34,794 nucleotides of DNA from Candidatus Aegiribacteria sp. (GTDB taxonomy: Bacteria > Fermentibacterota > Fermentibacteria > Fermentibacterales > JCC-6), in contig JAIORS010000221.1 of assembly GCA_021108005.1 (NCBI GenBank), forward strand, positions 1 through 34,794, in the 5' to 3' direction. Of the stretch, positions 8,877 through 17,482 are shown piece after piece. The stretch's first letter is position 1; each line of letters starts with the position of its first letter. Made by a program: the position numbers and the translations under genes. The notes under the pieces are model-generated. The model made no database searches. It saw nothing but the letters and a program-made list of their open reading frames with translations, and was not told the DNA's origin.

Positions 8877-9640
8877 GCACCTCATCTGATCAATACACCT
8901 GGCGAAGGCAGCCGCACGGTTCTCTGATAATTCTGAAAAAGAACGTGCTTCTTTATTACCTGAAACCTCCGGTTCTTATCTTCGGGGTTCTATTCCCGGT
9001 GTTTTTCTTCCTCGCTTTTAAAATGGGCAGGTCAGTTTCTCCCGGTGGTGTTGTTCCCGGAATGGTTGCCATGGCGCTCTGGTTTACCGCCACCGCGATA
9101 GGCCCCCTGGTTACCCCGTGGGAGCGACGGGCGAAAACCTACGAGCGGCTGATATCCAGCCCCCTCTCTCTTCGCTCCATACTTGCGGGGGACGTTCTGA
9201 GCGGTTTCGTTTTCGGCTGCATGATTTCAGTAATACCGGTGATTCTTGGATTGCTTCTTACCGATGCCGTAATTGCGAATCTGCCCCTTCTTATTGGCGG
9301 TATTTTGATGGGAGCATTGAGTTTTTCTTCACTTGGCGTTCTTCTCTCCGCGCCCCCCGCGGCAAGTCCATCGAACATCATGCTTCTTTCGAGCCTTGTT
9401 CGGCTTCCGCTTCTCTTCGTAAGCGGGATATTTGTTCCCATCGGGCAGATGCCCGGGTGGGCTGCATGGGTGGCGCCACTGTCCCCGTTATCTTACACAA
9501 GCTCCCTGATAAGGGCGGCTTACGGAAGTGTTCCCTATTTTCCGGTCTGGATGTGTTTTCTCATGCTGTTTGTTTTTACATCTGTTCTTTTCATCGCTTC
9601 GTGCCTGTTCCATAACATGTACCGGGCAAAGGGATTGTGA
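8873..9640 (+). CDS. ABC-2-type exporter, membrane permease
   Basis: A 255-residue integral membrane protein with about six hydrophobic segments, starting with one at residues ~33-45 after a basic N-terminus, as in ABC2_membrane (DrrB/NatB-like) permeases. The segment A-P-L-S-P-L-S-Y-T-S-S-L-I-R near residue 205 corresponds to the conserved 'nPltylvdalR' region of this family. It forms the transmembrane channel for the ATPase encoded immediately upstream (4-nt overlap). Substrate unknown. The gene converges on znuB with only 15 nt between the two stop codons. Confidence 0.88.
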   Translation: MSTSSDQYTWRRQPHGSLIILKKNVLLYYLKPPVLIFGVLFPVFFFLAFKMGRSVSPGGVVPGMVAMALWFTATAIGPLVTPWERRAKTYERLISSPLSLRSILAGDVLSGFVFGCMISVIPVILGLLLTDAVIANLPLLIGGILMGALSFSSLGVLLSAPPAASPSNIMLLSSLVRLPLLFVSGIFVPIGQMPGWAAWVAPLSPLSYTSSLIRAAYGSVPYFPVWMCFLMLFVFTSVLFIASCLFHNMYRAKGL

Positions 9641-9657
9641 TAAATACCTGATTTATC
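9639..9657. terminator. Stem-loop between convergent genes
   Basis: GATAAAT, ACCTG loop, ATTTATC: a 7-bp stem spanning the stops of the exporter permease (plus) and znuB (minus). It is AT-rich and lacks a good T-run, so any terminator role is weak; it may also be a chance dyad. An alternative fold CCTGAT/ATCAGG overlaps it. Confidence 0.3.
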
Positions 9658-10468
9658 AGGCGGTTCCCGACCTGATTCTCTCGACGATAAGTGAAACTCC
9701 GTAAGCGAAAGCGGCAACAAGTATAATAACAGCTCCGGGGGGCAGATTCAGAATCCATGCGAGGGAAAGACCTGCCAGATTGAATACCGCTGCCAGAATG
9801 GAAGCGAATATCATCATCTTCCACAGACTGCCGGTATACATCTCGGCGATGGCGGCGGGAATAGACAGCATAGCTATTACCATTATAAGACCTGTTATCT
9901 TCATTAGAAGAACCGCTGTCAGAGCGGTCAGTATCAGAAATAACCCCCTGATGAGTTTAGTTGGTACTCCCTGGAGCATGCTGAATTCCTGATCGAATGA
10001 AACCGCAAGGAATTCTTTGTACAATCCTGTGATTACAAGAAGAATCACGATGTCAAGTACAATCGCATAAGAAATATCGGAAGCTGAAACCGCGAGCAGG
10101 CTTCCGAAGAGCCAGCTCATGAGGTCCGCCGAATAGGTTCCGGAAATTTTTATGAAAATCAGCCCTGCTGCCATGCCTGTTGCCCACATCGCGGCCATAG
10201 CTGTATCGGTTTTTGCCTTTTTTCCCGACGAAACAGCCGCTATTCCGATTGCGGATACCGCGGCGAAACCTGTTGCTCCCATCAATGGATCGAAACCCAG
10301 CAGGTACGCAAGGCCCAGGCCTCCGAAAGAGGCGTGGGCGATGCTTCCGGCAAGGGCTGACATTCGATTGACTGTAACAAGGGTGCCGATTATGCCGCAG
10401 GCTATGGATCCAAGGAGTGACGCGATTACCGCATGCTGCATGAATGTATAGCCCAGCGCGTCGATCAT
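9656..10468 (-). CDS. znuB: Metal (zinc/manganese) ABC transporter permease
   Basis: A 270-residue ABC-3-family permease with about eight hydrophobic segments. The early S-I-A-C-G-I-I-G-T-L-V-T-V-N-R-M-S-A-L-A-G-S-I-A-H-A-S-F-G-G region holds the family hallmark in which the permease contacts its ATPase (A-H-A-x-x-G-G). It imports Zn2+ or Mn2+ through the inner membrane. I chose the internal ATG at 10468 because its ATGA overlaps the ATPase stop and the preceding 24 in-frame residues are hydrophilic and not family-like. It is the third gene of a minus-strand operon with the solute-binding lipoprotein and the ATPase. Metal specificity cannot be read from the permease. Confidence 0.9.
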   Translation of the reverse strand: MIDALGYTFMQHAVIASLLGSIACGIIGTLVTVNRMSALAGSIAHASFGGLGLAYLLGFDPLMGATGFAAVSAIGIAAVSSGKKAKTDTAMAAMWATGMAAGLIFIKISGTYSADLMSWLFGSLLAVSASDISYAIVLDIVILLVITGLYKEFLAVSFDQEFSMLQGVPTKLIRGLFLILTALTAVLLMKITGLIMVIAMLSIPAAIAEMYTGSLWKMMIFASILAAVFNLAGLSLAWILNLPPGAVIILVAAFAYGVSLIVERIRSGTA

Positions 10469-11229
10469 GGTGTCGTTTCCTTTTTCTTCCCCAGTACTCT
10501 GTGGGGGATTCCACCGTGAGAAATAAGTTCGAAGGGACAACCGTAAGCTTTTGCCACCGATTCAGATGACAGTTGCTCCCCATGACTTATCAGGTTTCTG
10601 TTAATACATGCGATATTTTTAACATGGGCCGATACGGCGCCTACATCGTGTGTGACAAGCACGATGGTTATAGTACTGTTCAATTTGGCAAGGAGATTGA
10701 AAAAGCTTTCCTGCGTGTGATGATCAACACTGGCTACAGGTTCATCAAGCAGGAGTATCTGCGGGTTGCCCGAAAGAGCCCTGGCTATGAGTACCCGCTG
10801 CTTCTGGCCACCTGAGAGTGAGTTTATTTCATCATCGGCAAGATCTCCAATATCCAATTTCTCAAGATTCATTTCAGCTATTTCCCTGTCCCTGATGCTG
10901 AATCTTCCGAACAGGCCTGAATTTTTCAGCCTTCCCATGAGAACAACATCCATGACAGTAATGGGAAACGATTCGTCAGGAATAACCTGGGGTACATAAC
11001 CTATTCTGGTGCGGGATTTTTCCGGGGGTACGCCGAGAACAGATACGCTTCCTTCCCAGGGTACCAGCAGACCCAGAATAACCTTGAGGAGTGTTGTTTT
11101 CCCGCCGCCGTTGGGTCCGATGACAGCGAGGAAATCGTCCTTTGGGACGGTAAGATCGATATTATGGATAATGGGGTTATCCCTGCGGTAACCTGCTGTA
11201 ATACCCTTAAGTTCGATTACTGTGTTCAA
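10465..11229 (-). CDS. znuC: Metal (zinc/manganese) ABC transporter ATPase
   Basis: A 254-residue ABC ATPase. Walker A G-P-N-G-G-G-K-T is at residues 38-45 (the triple-glycine form is typical of the ZnuC/MntB group), the signature is L-S-G-G-Q-K-Q-R, Walker B is I-L-L-L-D-E-P-V-A-S-V-D and the switch His is in V-T-H-D-V-G. The segment I-G-Y-V-P-Q with downstream F-P-I-T-V-M-D-V-V is the usual Q-loop region of metal-uptake ATPases. It energises import by the adjacent permease. Both ends overlap their neighbours by 4 nt (ATGA), so translation of the three genes is likely coupled. Confidence 0.93.
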   Translation of the reverse strand: MNTVIELKGITAGYRRDNPIIHNIDLTVPKDDFLAVIGPNGGGKTTLLKVILGLLVPWEGSVSVLGVPPEKSRTRIGYVPQVIPDESFPITVMDVVLMGRLKNSGLFGRFSIRDREIAEMNLEKLDIGDLADDEINSLSGGQKQRVLIARALSGNPQILLLDEPVASVDHHTQESFFNLLAKLNSTITIVLVTHDVGAVSAHVKNIACINRNLISHGEQLSSESVAKAYGCPFELISHGGIPHRVLGKKKETTP

Positions 11230-12125
11230 TCAGATTCCTCAGTTCCCGAAAGGTGTTCCGCTACATTGTGGAGATTGCTGTTCCAATCTTCCGCGAGCGG
11301 ATCTATGTAAGTTACATCGGCATCGATCTCCGCAGCGATAGCCTCGGCTGAAGAGGTACTGAATTCAGGGGAGACGAAAACCGTTCTTATGCCGTTCTCT
11401 CTGGCGTAATCGACAAGAAGAGCCATCTCACTCGGTGATGGTTCGCTGCCGGCTGTTTCAATAGGTATCTGAACAAGGCCGAATTCATCGGCGAAATAGC
11501 CCCAGGCGGGATGAAAAACTATGAAACTCCTGGAGGATGATGAATCGATTAATTCGTGAATTCTGTTCTGAAGAGAATCTATCTCAAGATTGAAACTCTC
11601 CAGATTCGCCATGTATTCATCCGCCCGGGAGCTGTCAAGCAGGGACAGCTCATCAGCGATTACCGCTGCCTGGCTTCGGACCAGTTCCGGCGACAGCCAT
11701 ACGTGCGGATCTGGAGAACCGCCGGATTCCGATAATGTCTCGTAGCCGGTAACGGTGTATCGGTCGATTGGAAGTCTTACGATGTTTTCGATAGTGCTTT
11801 TGACGTTCAGATCAGGGCTGGAGCCTGTGAACCTTGGAAGCCATGGTGTTTCAAAAGGAACTCCAACCGTGAACCATACATCTACATTGCTCATCCTTCT
11901 CATATCCGATGGGGATGGTTCGTACGTGGCAGGATTTGCGCCCGGCGGCACGACCACGAACACGTTAAGCGAATCTCCTGTTATCCTTTCAACGAAATAT
12001 CTCTGCGGGAGAATGCTTACAGCCAGTGACAAATTGTTTTCATCTTCAGAAATCCCTCCGGTGCAGCCAACCGGAAGGAGCATGAGAGAGAGGACGGAAG
12101 CTGACATGATTAATCTTTTGAACAT
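11226..12125 (-). CDS. znuA: Metal-binding lipoprotein of ABC transporter (ZnuA-like)
   Basis: A 299-residue cluster A-I substrate-binding protein. The chosen ATG at 12125 has GGAAGGA 11 nt upstream and begins a lipoprotein signal (M-F-K-R-L-I, hydrophobic core, P-V-G-C with Cys21). Metal-ligand regions are D-P-H-V-W-L-S-P (H141) and I-V-F-H-P-A-W-G-Y (H205), plus an acidic residue near the C-terminus. The first family ligand, normally P-H-x-Y-E-P, reads P-A-T-Y-E-P here (A66), so that site lacks the usual His; some subfamilies do show this. It captures Zn2+ or Mn2+ in the periplasm for the ZnuC/ZnuB pair. Transcribed divergently from yggS; a palindrome overlaps its promoter. Confidence 0.88.
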   Translation of the reverse strand: MFKRLIMSASVLSLMLLPVGCTGGISEDENNLSLAVSILPQRYFVERITGDSLNVFVVVPPGANPATYEPSPSDMRRMSNVDVWFTVGVPFETPWLPRFTGSSPDLNVKSTIENIVRLPIDRYTVTGYETLSESGGSPDPHVWLSPELVRSQAAVIADELSLLDSSRADEYMANLESFNLEIDSLQNRIHELIDSSSSRSFIVFHPAWGYFADEFGLVQIPIETAGSEPSPSEMALLVDYARENGIRTVFVSPEFSTSSAEAIAAEIDADVTYIDPLAEDWNSNLHNVAEHLSGTEESD

Positions 12126-12213
12126 TCGTGACACGTTCCTTCCAGATAGAAATTCCGGGAGCAACAGTAACGAGGAATTCCTTCAATCCTCCGTTATCGC
12201 AAATCAATTGCAA

Positions 12214-12243
12214 CAGTATATACTGCGGACAGTGTGACAGCAA
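12214..12243 (-). promoter_or_regulatory. Predicted znuA promoter with palindromic operator at the -10
   Basis: On the minus strand TTGCTG (12243-12238), a 17-nt spacer and TATACT (12220-12215) form a sigma70-like promoter pointing at znuA. The -10 lies inside the perfect 12-bp palindrome CAGTATATACTG (12214-12225), so a bound dimer would block it. Because the palindrome also carries TATACT on the plus strand, the site could influence the divergent yggS operon. A metal-responsive (Zur, MntR or DtxR-type) repressor is the natural guess, but the sequence is not a known Zur box. Confidence 0.4.
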
Positions 12244-12270
12244 GCCTGTCTTTACCCATATTCATCCTTC

Positions 12271-12992
12271 GGGAGGTGAAAGTGGTATTATCGGTTAAAG
12301 TAATCAAAAGCAATTTGTTAAAAGCAAGAGAACTTGTAGAAGATTCCCTCGAATTATGCGGAGAAAGCGGCCGTGAAGTCAAAATAATGGCCGTCACAAA
12401 AACTCACCCTGTTGATGTTGCGAGTAAAGCGATAAAGGCAGGCATTACGCTGCTTGGCGAGAACCGCGTGAGTGAGGGGGGGCGCAAGATAAATGCCCTG
12501 GGTAAGGATTCAGCTGAATTCCATATGATAGGACCAATACATACAGGAGAGGTTCGTCAGGCCGCACGGGATTTTCACTGGATCGATTCCGTTGGCAGAA
12601 TGAAAATCGCCCGGGAGATCGCGCGAAGAACAGTTTTAAAAGGTCTTGAACAGCCGGGCATCCTGATCGAGGTTAATACATCAGGAGAAGAATCCAAGCA
12701 TGGTTTCAGTCCCGATTATCATCTGCTGGAAGATGTTCTGGGAGAGATCGGTGGAATCGGTTTGCGTATATCAGGGTTAATGACAGTAGGACCTCTTGGA
12801 GCAAGCGAATTGGATACATCGGAAGCCTTCGCTCTTCTTAGAATCCTGAGAGACCGTTTGAAGGACAATTGCGATTACGATTTATCCGAGCTATCCATGG
12901 GAATGAGTGATGATTTCCAGCTTGCGGTTAAAGAGGGGGCTACAACAGTTCGACTTGGAAGGTACCTGTTCGGTCCCAGAGAGACCCGTTGA
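12271..12992 (+). CDS. yggS: YggS/PLPBP pyridoxal-phosphate homeostasis protein
   Basis: The coding part is 12282-12992 (236 residues); a strong GGGAGGTG ribosome binding site at 12271-12278 points to the GTG at 12282, and the upstream in-frame ATG at 12234 has no such site. It is a single-domain alanine-racemase-N TIM barrel. The PLP lysine is K40 in A-V-T-K-T-H-P, followed by G-E-N-R-V-S-E (family G-E-N-x-x-Q-E), F-H-M-I-G-P-I-H (normally G-x-L-Q; Pro/His here), V-N-T-S-G-E-E-S-K-H-G and L-S-M-G-M-S-D-D-F, then the phosphate-binding R-L-G-R-Y-L-F-G. It buffers free PLP and influences amino-acid metabolism. It begins the long plus-strand run that continues with divIVA, a common neighbour of yggS in Gram-positives. 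Confidence 0.93.
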
Positions 12993-12999
12993 AGTAGAA

Positions 13000-13027
13000 T
13001 TGACTTCGGATGAACCGTATATATTAT
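13000..13027 (+). promoter_or_regulatory. Predicted sigma70-type promoter upstream of divIVA
   Basis: TTGACT (13000-13005), a 16-nt spacer, TATTAT (13022-13027): each hexamer matches the consensus at five of six positions, 73 nt before the divIVA GTG. It would allow the divIVA and envelope genes to be transcribed independently of yggS. Confidence 0.45.
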
Positions 13028-13100
13028 TCTTTAAATGTGTATGCAGAAAAAGGGGGGTTAGTTTCCCTGATATTGTCAGACATGGAAATGGAGAATCATC

Positions 13101-13634
13101 GTGCGTATTACACCCCTTGATATAAGAAGACAGAATTTTCGCAAAACCATGAGAGGTTACGATGCCGACGAGGTGGAAGCATTTCTCGAAATGGTTGCTT
13201 CAGCCTGGGAAGAACTGGTCGAGAACCTTGAAAATGCTGAAAAGGAACTGACCGTTCTAAGAGCCAGAGCATCGGATTTCGACCGGATGGAAGGCGCGGT
13301 AAGAGATGTGCTCGTGCAGCAGCAGCAGAGCGCGGCGCAGGCAAGGAAAGAAGCCGATAAGGAAGCTGAACTTATAATCATGGATGCCGAGGTAAAGGCA
13401 TCCAACCTTATTTCCGAAGCCCGTGAACGGGTTCAGGTGCTGACTGAAACCATACGTGAGCTGCAGGATAGAAGGTTATCGGTGCTGTCGCAGATCAGGT
13501 CTTTTGTTGACTCACAAAGGAGAATACTGGATATCGAGGAGGAAAGGATAAAATCCGAAATGATACCTGATGAGGAAAAACTTCCCGGAGAAGAGAACGG
13601 TGACTCTCCAATACTGGAACTTACGGAGTTGTAA
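13101..13634 (+). CDS. divIVA: DivIVA-domain coiled-coil protein
   Basis: A 177-residue protein. The N-terminus, T-P-L-D-I-R-R-Q-N-F-R-K-T-M-R-G-Y-D-A-D-E-V-E-A-F-L, is a textbook DivIVA membrane-curvature-sensing domain (F and R in the tip, then Y-D-x-x-E-V-D-x-F-L). Residues ~35-150 are a long coiled coil rich in E, K, A and Q (Q-Q-Q-Q near residue 73). The acidic tail (E-E-K-L-P-G-E-E) is unstructured. DivIVA proteins oligomerise at poles and septa and recruit partners. The GTG start has GGAG 7 nt upstream. The PorU-like gene begins 2 nt after this stop, so a polar-localisation protein is directly coupled to surface-export genes. Confidence 0.9.
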   Translation: MRITPLDIRRQNFRKTMRGYDADEVEAFLEMVASAWEELVENLENAEKELTVLRARASDFDRMEGAVRDVLVQQQQSAAQARKEADKEAELIIMDAEVKASNLISEARERVQVLTETIRELQDRRLSVLSQIRSFVDSQRRILDIEEERIKSEMIPDEEKLPGEENGDSPILELTEL

Positions 13635-13636
13635 TA

Positions 13637-16600
13637 ATGACTATCCTGCTGATTATCCTGCTGGGTTCAAGCTCCGTTTCGGAGTCTGTACTACGCTTTA
13701 CCGATGTGCCTGTCCAGGTGGGCAGTTCCGCGACCTCTTTTACCTGGGAATGTCCGGATATCCAGCTAATTGAGGGTTTGCCTGATGGTTTAATGGGCTA
13801 TTCAGCTGACAACTGCGGATTTTCGGGCTCTTCAGGTTCAGTGCTGCTTCCGAGGGCGAATCTCTTTCTCGCGATCCCCCCGGGGGCAGAACCTGAACTG
13901 GAGATCATTCCTGAGGGAGTCTGTTTTCTTTCCGGAGGAACTGTTTCCTCCGCAAGTGTATCTCCCGCCGGAATCGATCAGTTCCAGGCCGCGGATACCG
14001 AGGATATTCCCGTTATATGGGGTTCGATTACCTGTACCGGAACGTTCCGTAGAGCAGGTTACGTTCAGATTCAGCTGCATCCTGTGATATTCCGAAATGG
14101 TGATCTTTACACCGCTGACAGATTCAGGATACGTTTGAATTATCCTGCCTCCGGATCATCGGTTTCCGCCTCAGGAATAACCGGCTCCATATTCGATACT
14201 CTCTTCGAAGGAGGAAATCACGTCTGGAATGTTCCCGAAAAGAGAAATGACTCAAGCCCCTTCTGGGGGTTGCCGTGGTACGCTGTCGATATTGATACGG
14301 CTGGAATCTACTCCATCTCCGTAGCTGATATTCCGATGGCTGAGGGAACTCCATCATCCAGCCTGTCCCTGTTCTGCGGCAGAGGACGCGAGATGGGTGA
14401 CAAACCCTGGTTTTGTGAATACAGCCCAAGGCCTGTTCCGGTCATCGTTGAGGACGGAGGAGACGGCGTATTCGATTCAGGGGACAGGGTCATCTTTTTC
14501 GGAAGAGGGCTGGCATGGTGGGAATCCATAGACGACAAGATGCCTTCACATTACAACCACAGATACTGTACCCAGAACACCTACTGGCTCACATGGGGCG
14601 GGGAAGACGGAGCCAGGATGAATATTCAGAACGGGGAACTGACAGGTGCTCCGGCCATGCCGGACAGTTTCCTCGCAAGGCAGCATCTTGAACAGAATTT
14701 TGTCAGGACCCAGGGAGTAGTTGGATTTTCAGATGACTGGGGCTGGTTCAAATCTGAAGGCAGCTCAGATACCTGGAATTATTTGAATTTTGATGCTCCC
14801 GGGACCGAGGGCAGCGGTTTCCTGCGGATTAATCTGGCTTCAAGCGAGAACAAGACGCACCATATCAGGATATTGCTGAACTCAAATTTGGTATGCGATA
14901 CCACCTGGAACGGCAGCAGTTTATTTTTACTTACTACAAGACTTGAAGGAATTCAGGATACGGGGAACAGTCTCAGCCTTAATATTATCAGAGAATCTGG
15001 AACCGATACGGTTTTTCTCGACTGGTTTGAAGTATTCGGATGGACCGGCACATCATTGTCAGGCCAGGCTCATGTACCGCTTGAATGGTGGCCTGTGTAC
15101 GACCGACAGGAACTAACATGGGGAAACGATCTGAATGATGCCCTGGTATTTCTCGTGGGGGGAGATACTCTTGCTGAAAACATCAGCGTAGAAAACACAT
15201 ACAAATTCGAATTTGAAATACCCTCGTCATGGGAAGCGAGAGAACTATGGATCTCCGATTATGCGAATATGATATCTCCCGCGGAAGTGCGGTACGAATC
15301 ACCCGGCAGGATCGTAGGAACGATGGATGGTGCCAATAGCATTTACTTGGCTGCAGATGAATTCTACAACGATATTATTCCGCTGACGCAGGTTGCCGGA
15401 AACATTATTGCAGTGAAAGCTTCAGAGGTTTACAACGAATTCAACGGAGGTGTAAGAGACCCTCGGGCTATCCAGGCGATGGTTTCGCATATCATCGAGT
15501 CATGGGATCCAATTCCTGAGAATTTGATTCTTGTCGGTGGTGGTACATGGGATCCCCTCAATTTCGTATCCTCCAGAATATCTTACATAGATATTCTCTA
15601 CTGGAATACGTATTCACAGGTATCGGACGATATGTTTTCGATAGTCGATGGATCTGTACTTCCTCAGATAGCTGTATCCAGGATGGGGATAAACAACCGT
15701 TCGAATCTGCAGCTGATTGTAGACAGAAGTCTTTCCTATCGGAATATGGAGAACTGTGGTGAATGGCAGACCGTTGTGCTGGGCGCTGCCGATGATGAAC
15801 GTTCACCCTTAAACTCAAATGACGAAAGGTATCACACACAGAGTGTTGAAAGATTGCTGACGGAGCATCTTCCGGATATTATGCGTCCGGAGAAACTCTA
15901 TCTGATTTTTTACGACTGGAACAGCCTATGGAAAAAACCCCAGGCCCGTGAGGATTATATCGATCTCTGGAGCGAAGGGGCTCTCATCTCTTTCTTCCTT
16001 GGACATGGCGCATTTGACCAGCTGGCGGACGAAGGCCTTCTTTACCTCGAGGATTGCGGGCTCCTTGCATGTGAACAGCGGCTTCCCGTGGCCATGTTCG
16101 GTTCCTGCGACGTGGGGCAGTTTCAGAATCCCTCAACAGAATGTATTGCACAACAGGTAACAACCTCACAAACAGGTGGAGGAATACTTGGCCTTGGCGC
16201 TACAAGCAAAACATCAGGTCCCATGAACGAAGTCTTCTTTGCTCATATTCTGGATAAACTGTTCACTGAGCCCGACCTTTCAGTCGGCATGTGCTTAATG
16301 CTTGCGAAGATCAGTGTCGGCTACAGTTCAAATCAAGCTCAATACGTGCTTTTTGGTGATGGCAACCTCAAGCTCGCGTTCCCCTGGGATTCATTCGATA
16401 TTTCGAACGATACCCTGTTTTCCGGGGAAGAGGTTACTCTCAGCGGTACAGCGCCCGCAAATGGCATTGTTCTCGTTGAATCCTTCGAATCATGTCAGTC
16501 GGATACTTATTACACTTTCAGGCAGCATCTGCCCACCGAATATCTGTCAGTTCCAGGTAAATTCTATTCCGGTACAGTCTCCGCTGAACCCGGTTTCAGT

Positions 16601-17380
16601 CTGACCATGTTCGTACCTGTTGACAGTGATACAGGAGCCTTTGCCAGGACCCAGCTCACATTTTTGGACGGTGATATCGTCGCGGCTGCTTCAACCTATC
16701 CAGCCAGACTCGATCCGGGTAATCCCCTGCCGGATACCGAAGGTCCTGAGATAGAACTGTGGATTGAGGGGTACAGGAACGTAATTAACCCCGAAGTATC
16801 GAGTAATTCATATGTTAAAGCTGTTCTTTCTGATACTTCCGGAATCAATCTTCTTGGTAATGTTGGACGACAGCTTGCTCTGTATATCGATGGCACGCCA
16901 AGTGATGTTTCGGACTGTTTCCAGTACAACACAGGTTCAAGTACAACGGGTGAACTCAGGGTTGGAATCGATGTCCTTGAACCCGGGAGTCATACGATTG
17001 AACTGCGGGCATCCGATGGACTTCTGAACTCATCCACAGCAGGTATCGAGTTTTCCGTCACCGATGATAATTCATTCGGTATAAACAACGTGTTTCCCTA
17101 CCCCAATCCCTGTACGGACGGCACCTCCGTCAACTGGACACAGACATCGCCGGGAAGGGTTAATATCGCTGTTTACACGGTGGCTGGAAGACGAGTTATT
17201 ACACTCGGGAACATTGAAGGAACAGCAGGATATAACCAGTGCTGGTGGGATTGCACAGATGCCGATGGCGATGCAGTAGCCAGTGGAACATATATATTTG
17301 TTGTATCTGCAACGAAGCTTTCCGACTCTGGAGAAACCTCTGAGGTTACCGGAATAATAGCCGTTGTACGAAACCTTTAA
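13637..17380 (+). CDS. porU: PorU-like C25 peptidase (putative T9SS sortase)
   Basis: A 1247-residue protein with signal peptide (residues 2-17). The N-terminal ~580 residues are beta-rich, like the pro-/jelly-roll region of PorU. Residues ~590-910 are the gingipain-type C25 domain: candidate His790 in F-L-G-H-G-A-F, candidate Cys824 in F-G-S-C-D-V-G, ending at L-F-G-D-G-N-L-K-L (usual L-x-G-D-P). Beta-sandwich segments follow, then a FlgD-Ig/type A-like C-terminal domain (P-Y-P-N-P-C, I-A-V-Y-T-V-A-G-R-R-V, A-S-G-T-Y-I-F-V-V). PorU of Bacteroidetes removes sorting domains and attaches cargo to lipopolysaccharide at the outer surface. The length, C25 position and the PorV-like gene next door favour this role; a surface protease without sortase activity is the alternative. 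Confidence 0.8.
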   Translation: MTILLIILLGSSSVSESVLRFTDVPVQVGSSATSFTWECPDIQLIEGLPDGLMGYSADNCGFSGSSGSVLLPRANLFLAIPPGAEPELEIIPEGVCFLSGGTVSSASVSPAGIDQFQAADTEDIPVIWGSITCTGTFRRAGYVQIQLHPVIFRNGDLYTADRFRIRLNYPASGSSVSASGITGSIFDTLFEGGNHVWNVPEKRNDSSPFWGLPWYAVDIDTAGIYSISVADIPMAEGTPSSSLSLFCGRGREMGDKPWFCEYSPRPVPVIVEDGGDGVFDSGDRVIFFGRGLAWWESIDDKMPSHYNHRYCTQNTYWLTWGGEDGARMNIQNGELTGAPAMPDSFLARQHLEQNFVRTQGVVGFSDDWGWFKSEGSSDTWNYLNFDAPGTEGSGFLRINLASSENKTHHIRILLNSNLVCDTTWNGSSLFLLTTRLEGIQDTGNSLSLNIIRESGTDTVFLDWFEVFGWTGTSLSGQAHVPLEWWPVYDRQELTWGNDLNDALVFLVGGDTLAENISVENTYKFEFEIPSSWEARELWISDYANMISPAEVRYESPGRIVGTMDGANSIYLAADEFYNDIIPLTQVAGNIIAVKASEVYNEFNGGVRDPRAIQAMVSHIIESWDPIPENLILVGGGTWDPLNFVSSRISYIDILYWNTYSQVSDDMFSIVDGSVLPQIAVSRMGINNRSNLQLIVDRSLSYRNMENCGEWQTVVLGAADDERSPLNSNDERYHTQSVERLLTEHLPDIMRPEKLYLIFYDWNSLWKKPQAREDYIDLWSEGALISFFLGHGAFDQLADEGLLYLEDCGLLACEQRLPVAMFGSCDVGQFQNPSTECIAQQVTTSQTGGGILGLGATSKTSGPMNEVFFAHILDKLFTEPDLSVGMCLMLAKISVGYSSNQAQYVLFGDGNLKLAFPWDSFDISNDTLFSGEEVTLSGTAPANGIVLVESFESCQSDTYYTFRQHLPTEYLSVPGKFYSGTVSAEPGFSLTMFVPVDSDTGAFARTQLTFLDGDIVAAASTYPARLDPGNPLPDTEGPEIELWIEGYRNVINPEVSSNSYVKAVLSDTSGINLLGNVGRQLALYIDGTPSDVSDCFQYNTGSSTTGELRVGIDVLEPGSHTIELRASDGLLNSSTAGIEFSVTDDNSFGINNVFPYPNPCTDGTSVNWTQTSPGRVNIAVYTVAGRRVITLGNIEGTAGYNQCWWDCTDADGDAVASGTYIFVVSATKLSDSGETSEVTGIIAVVRNL

Positions 17381-17482
17381 CTGTTATTGTTGTTACCTGA
17401 TAACCGGCTTAACTGGAACAGCCAGCAGAAACTGATTACATGCAAAGACTGGAATGGTTTCCGGTTTTGAGCAGGAGGAATG

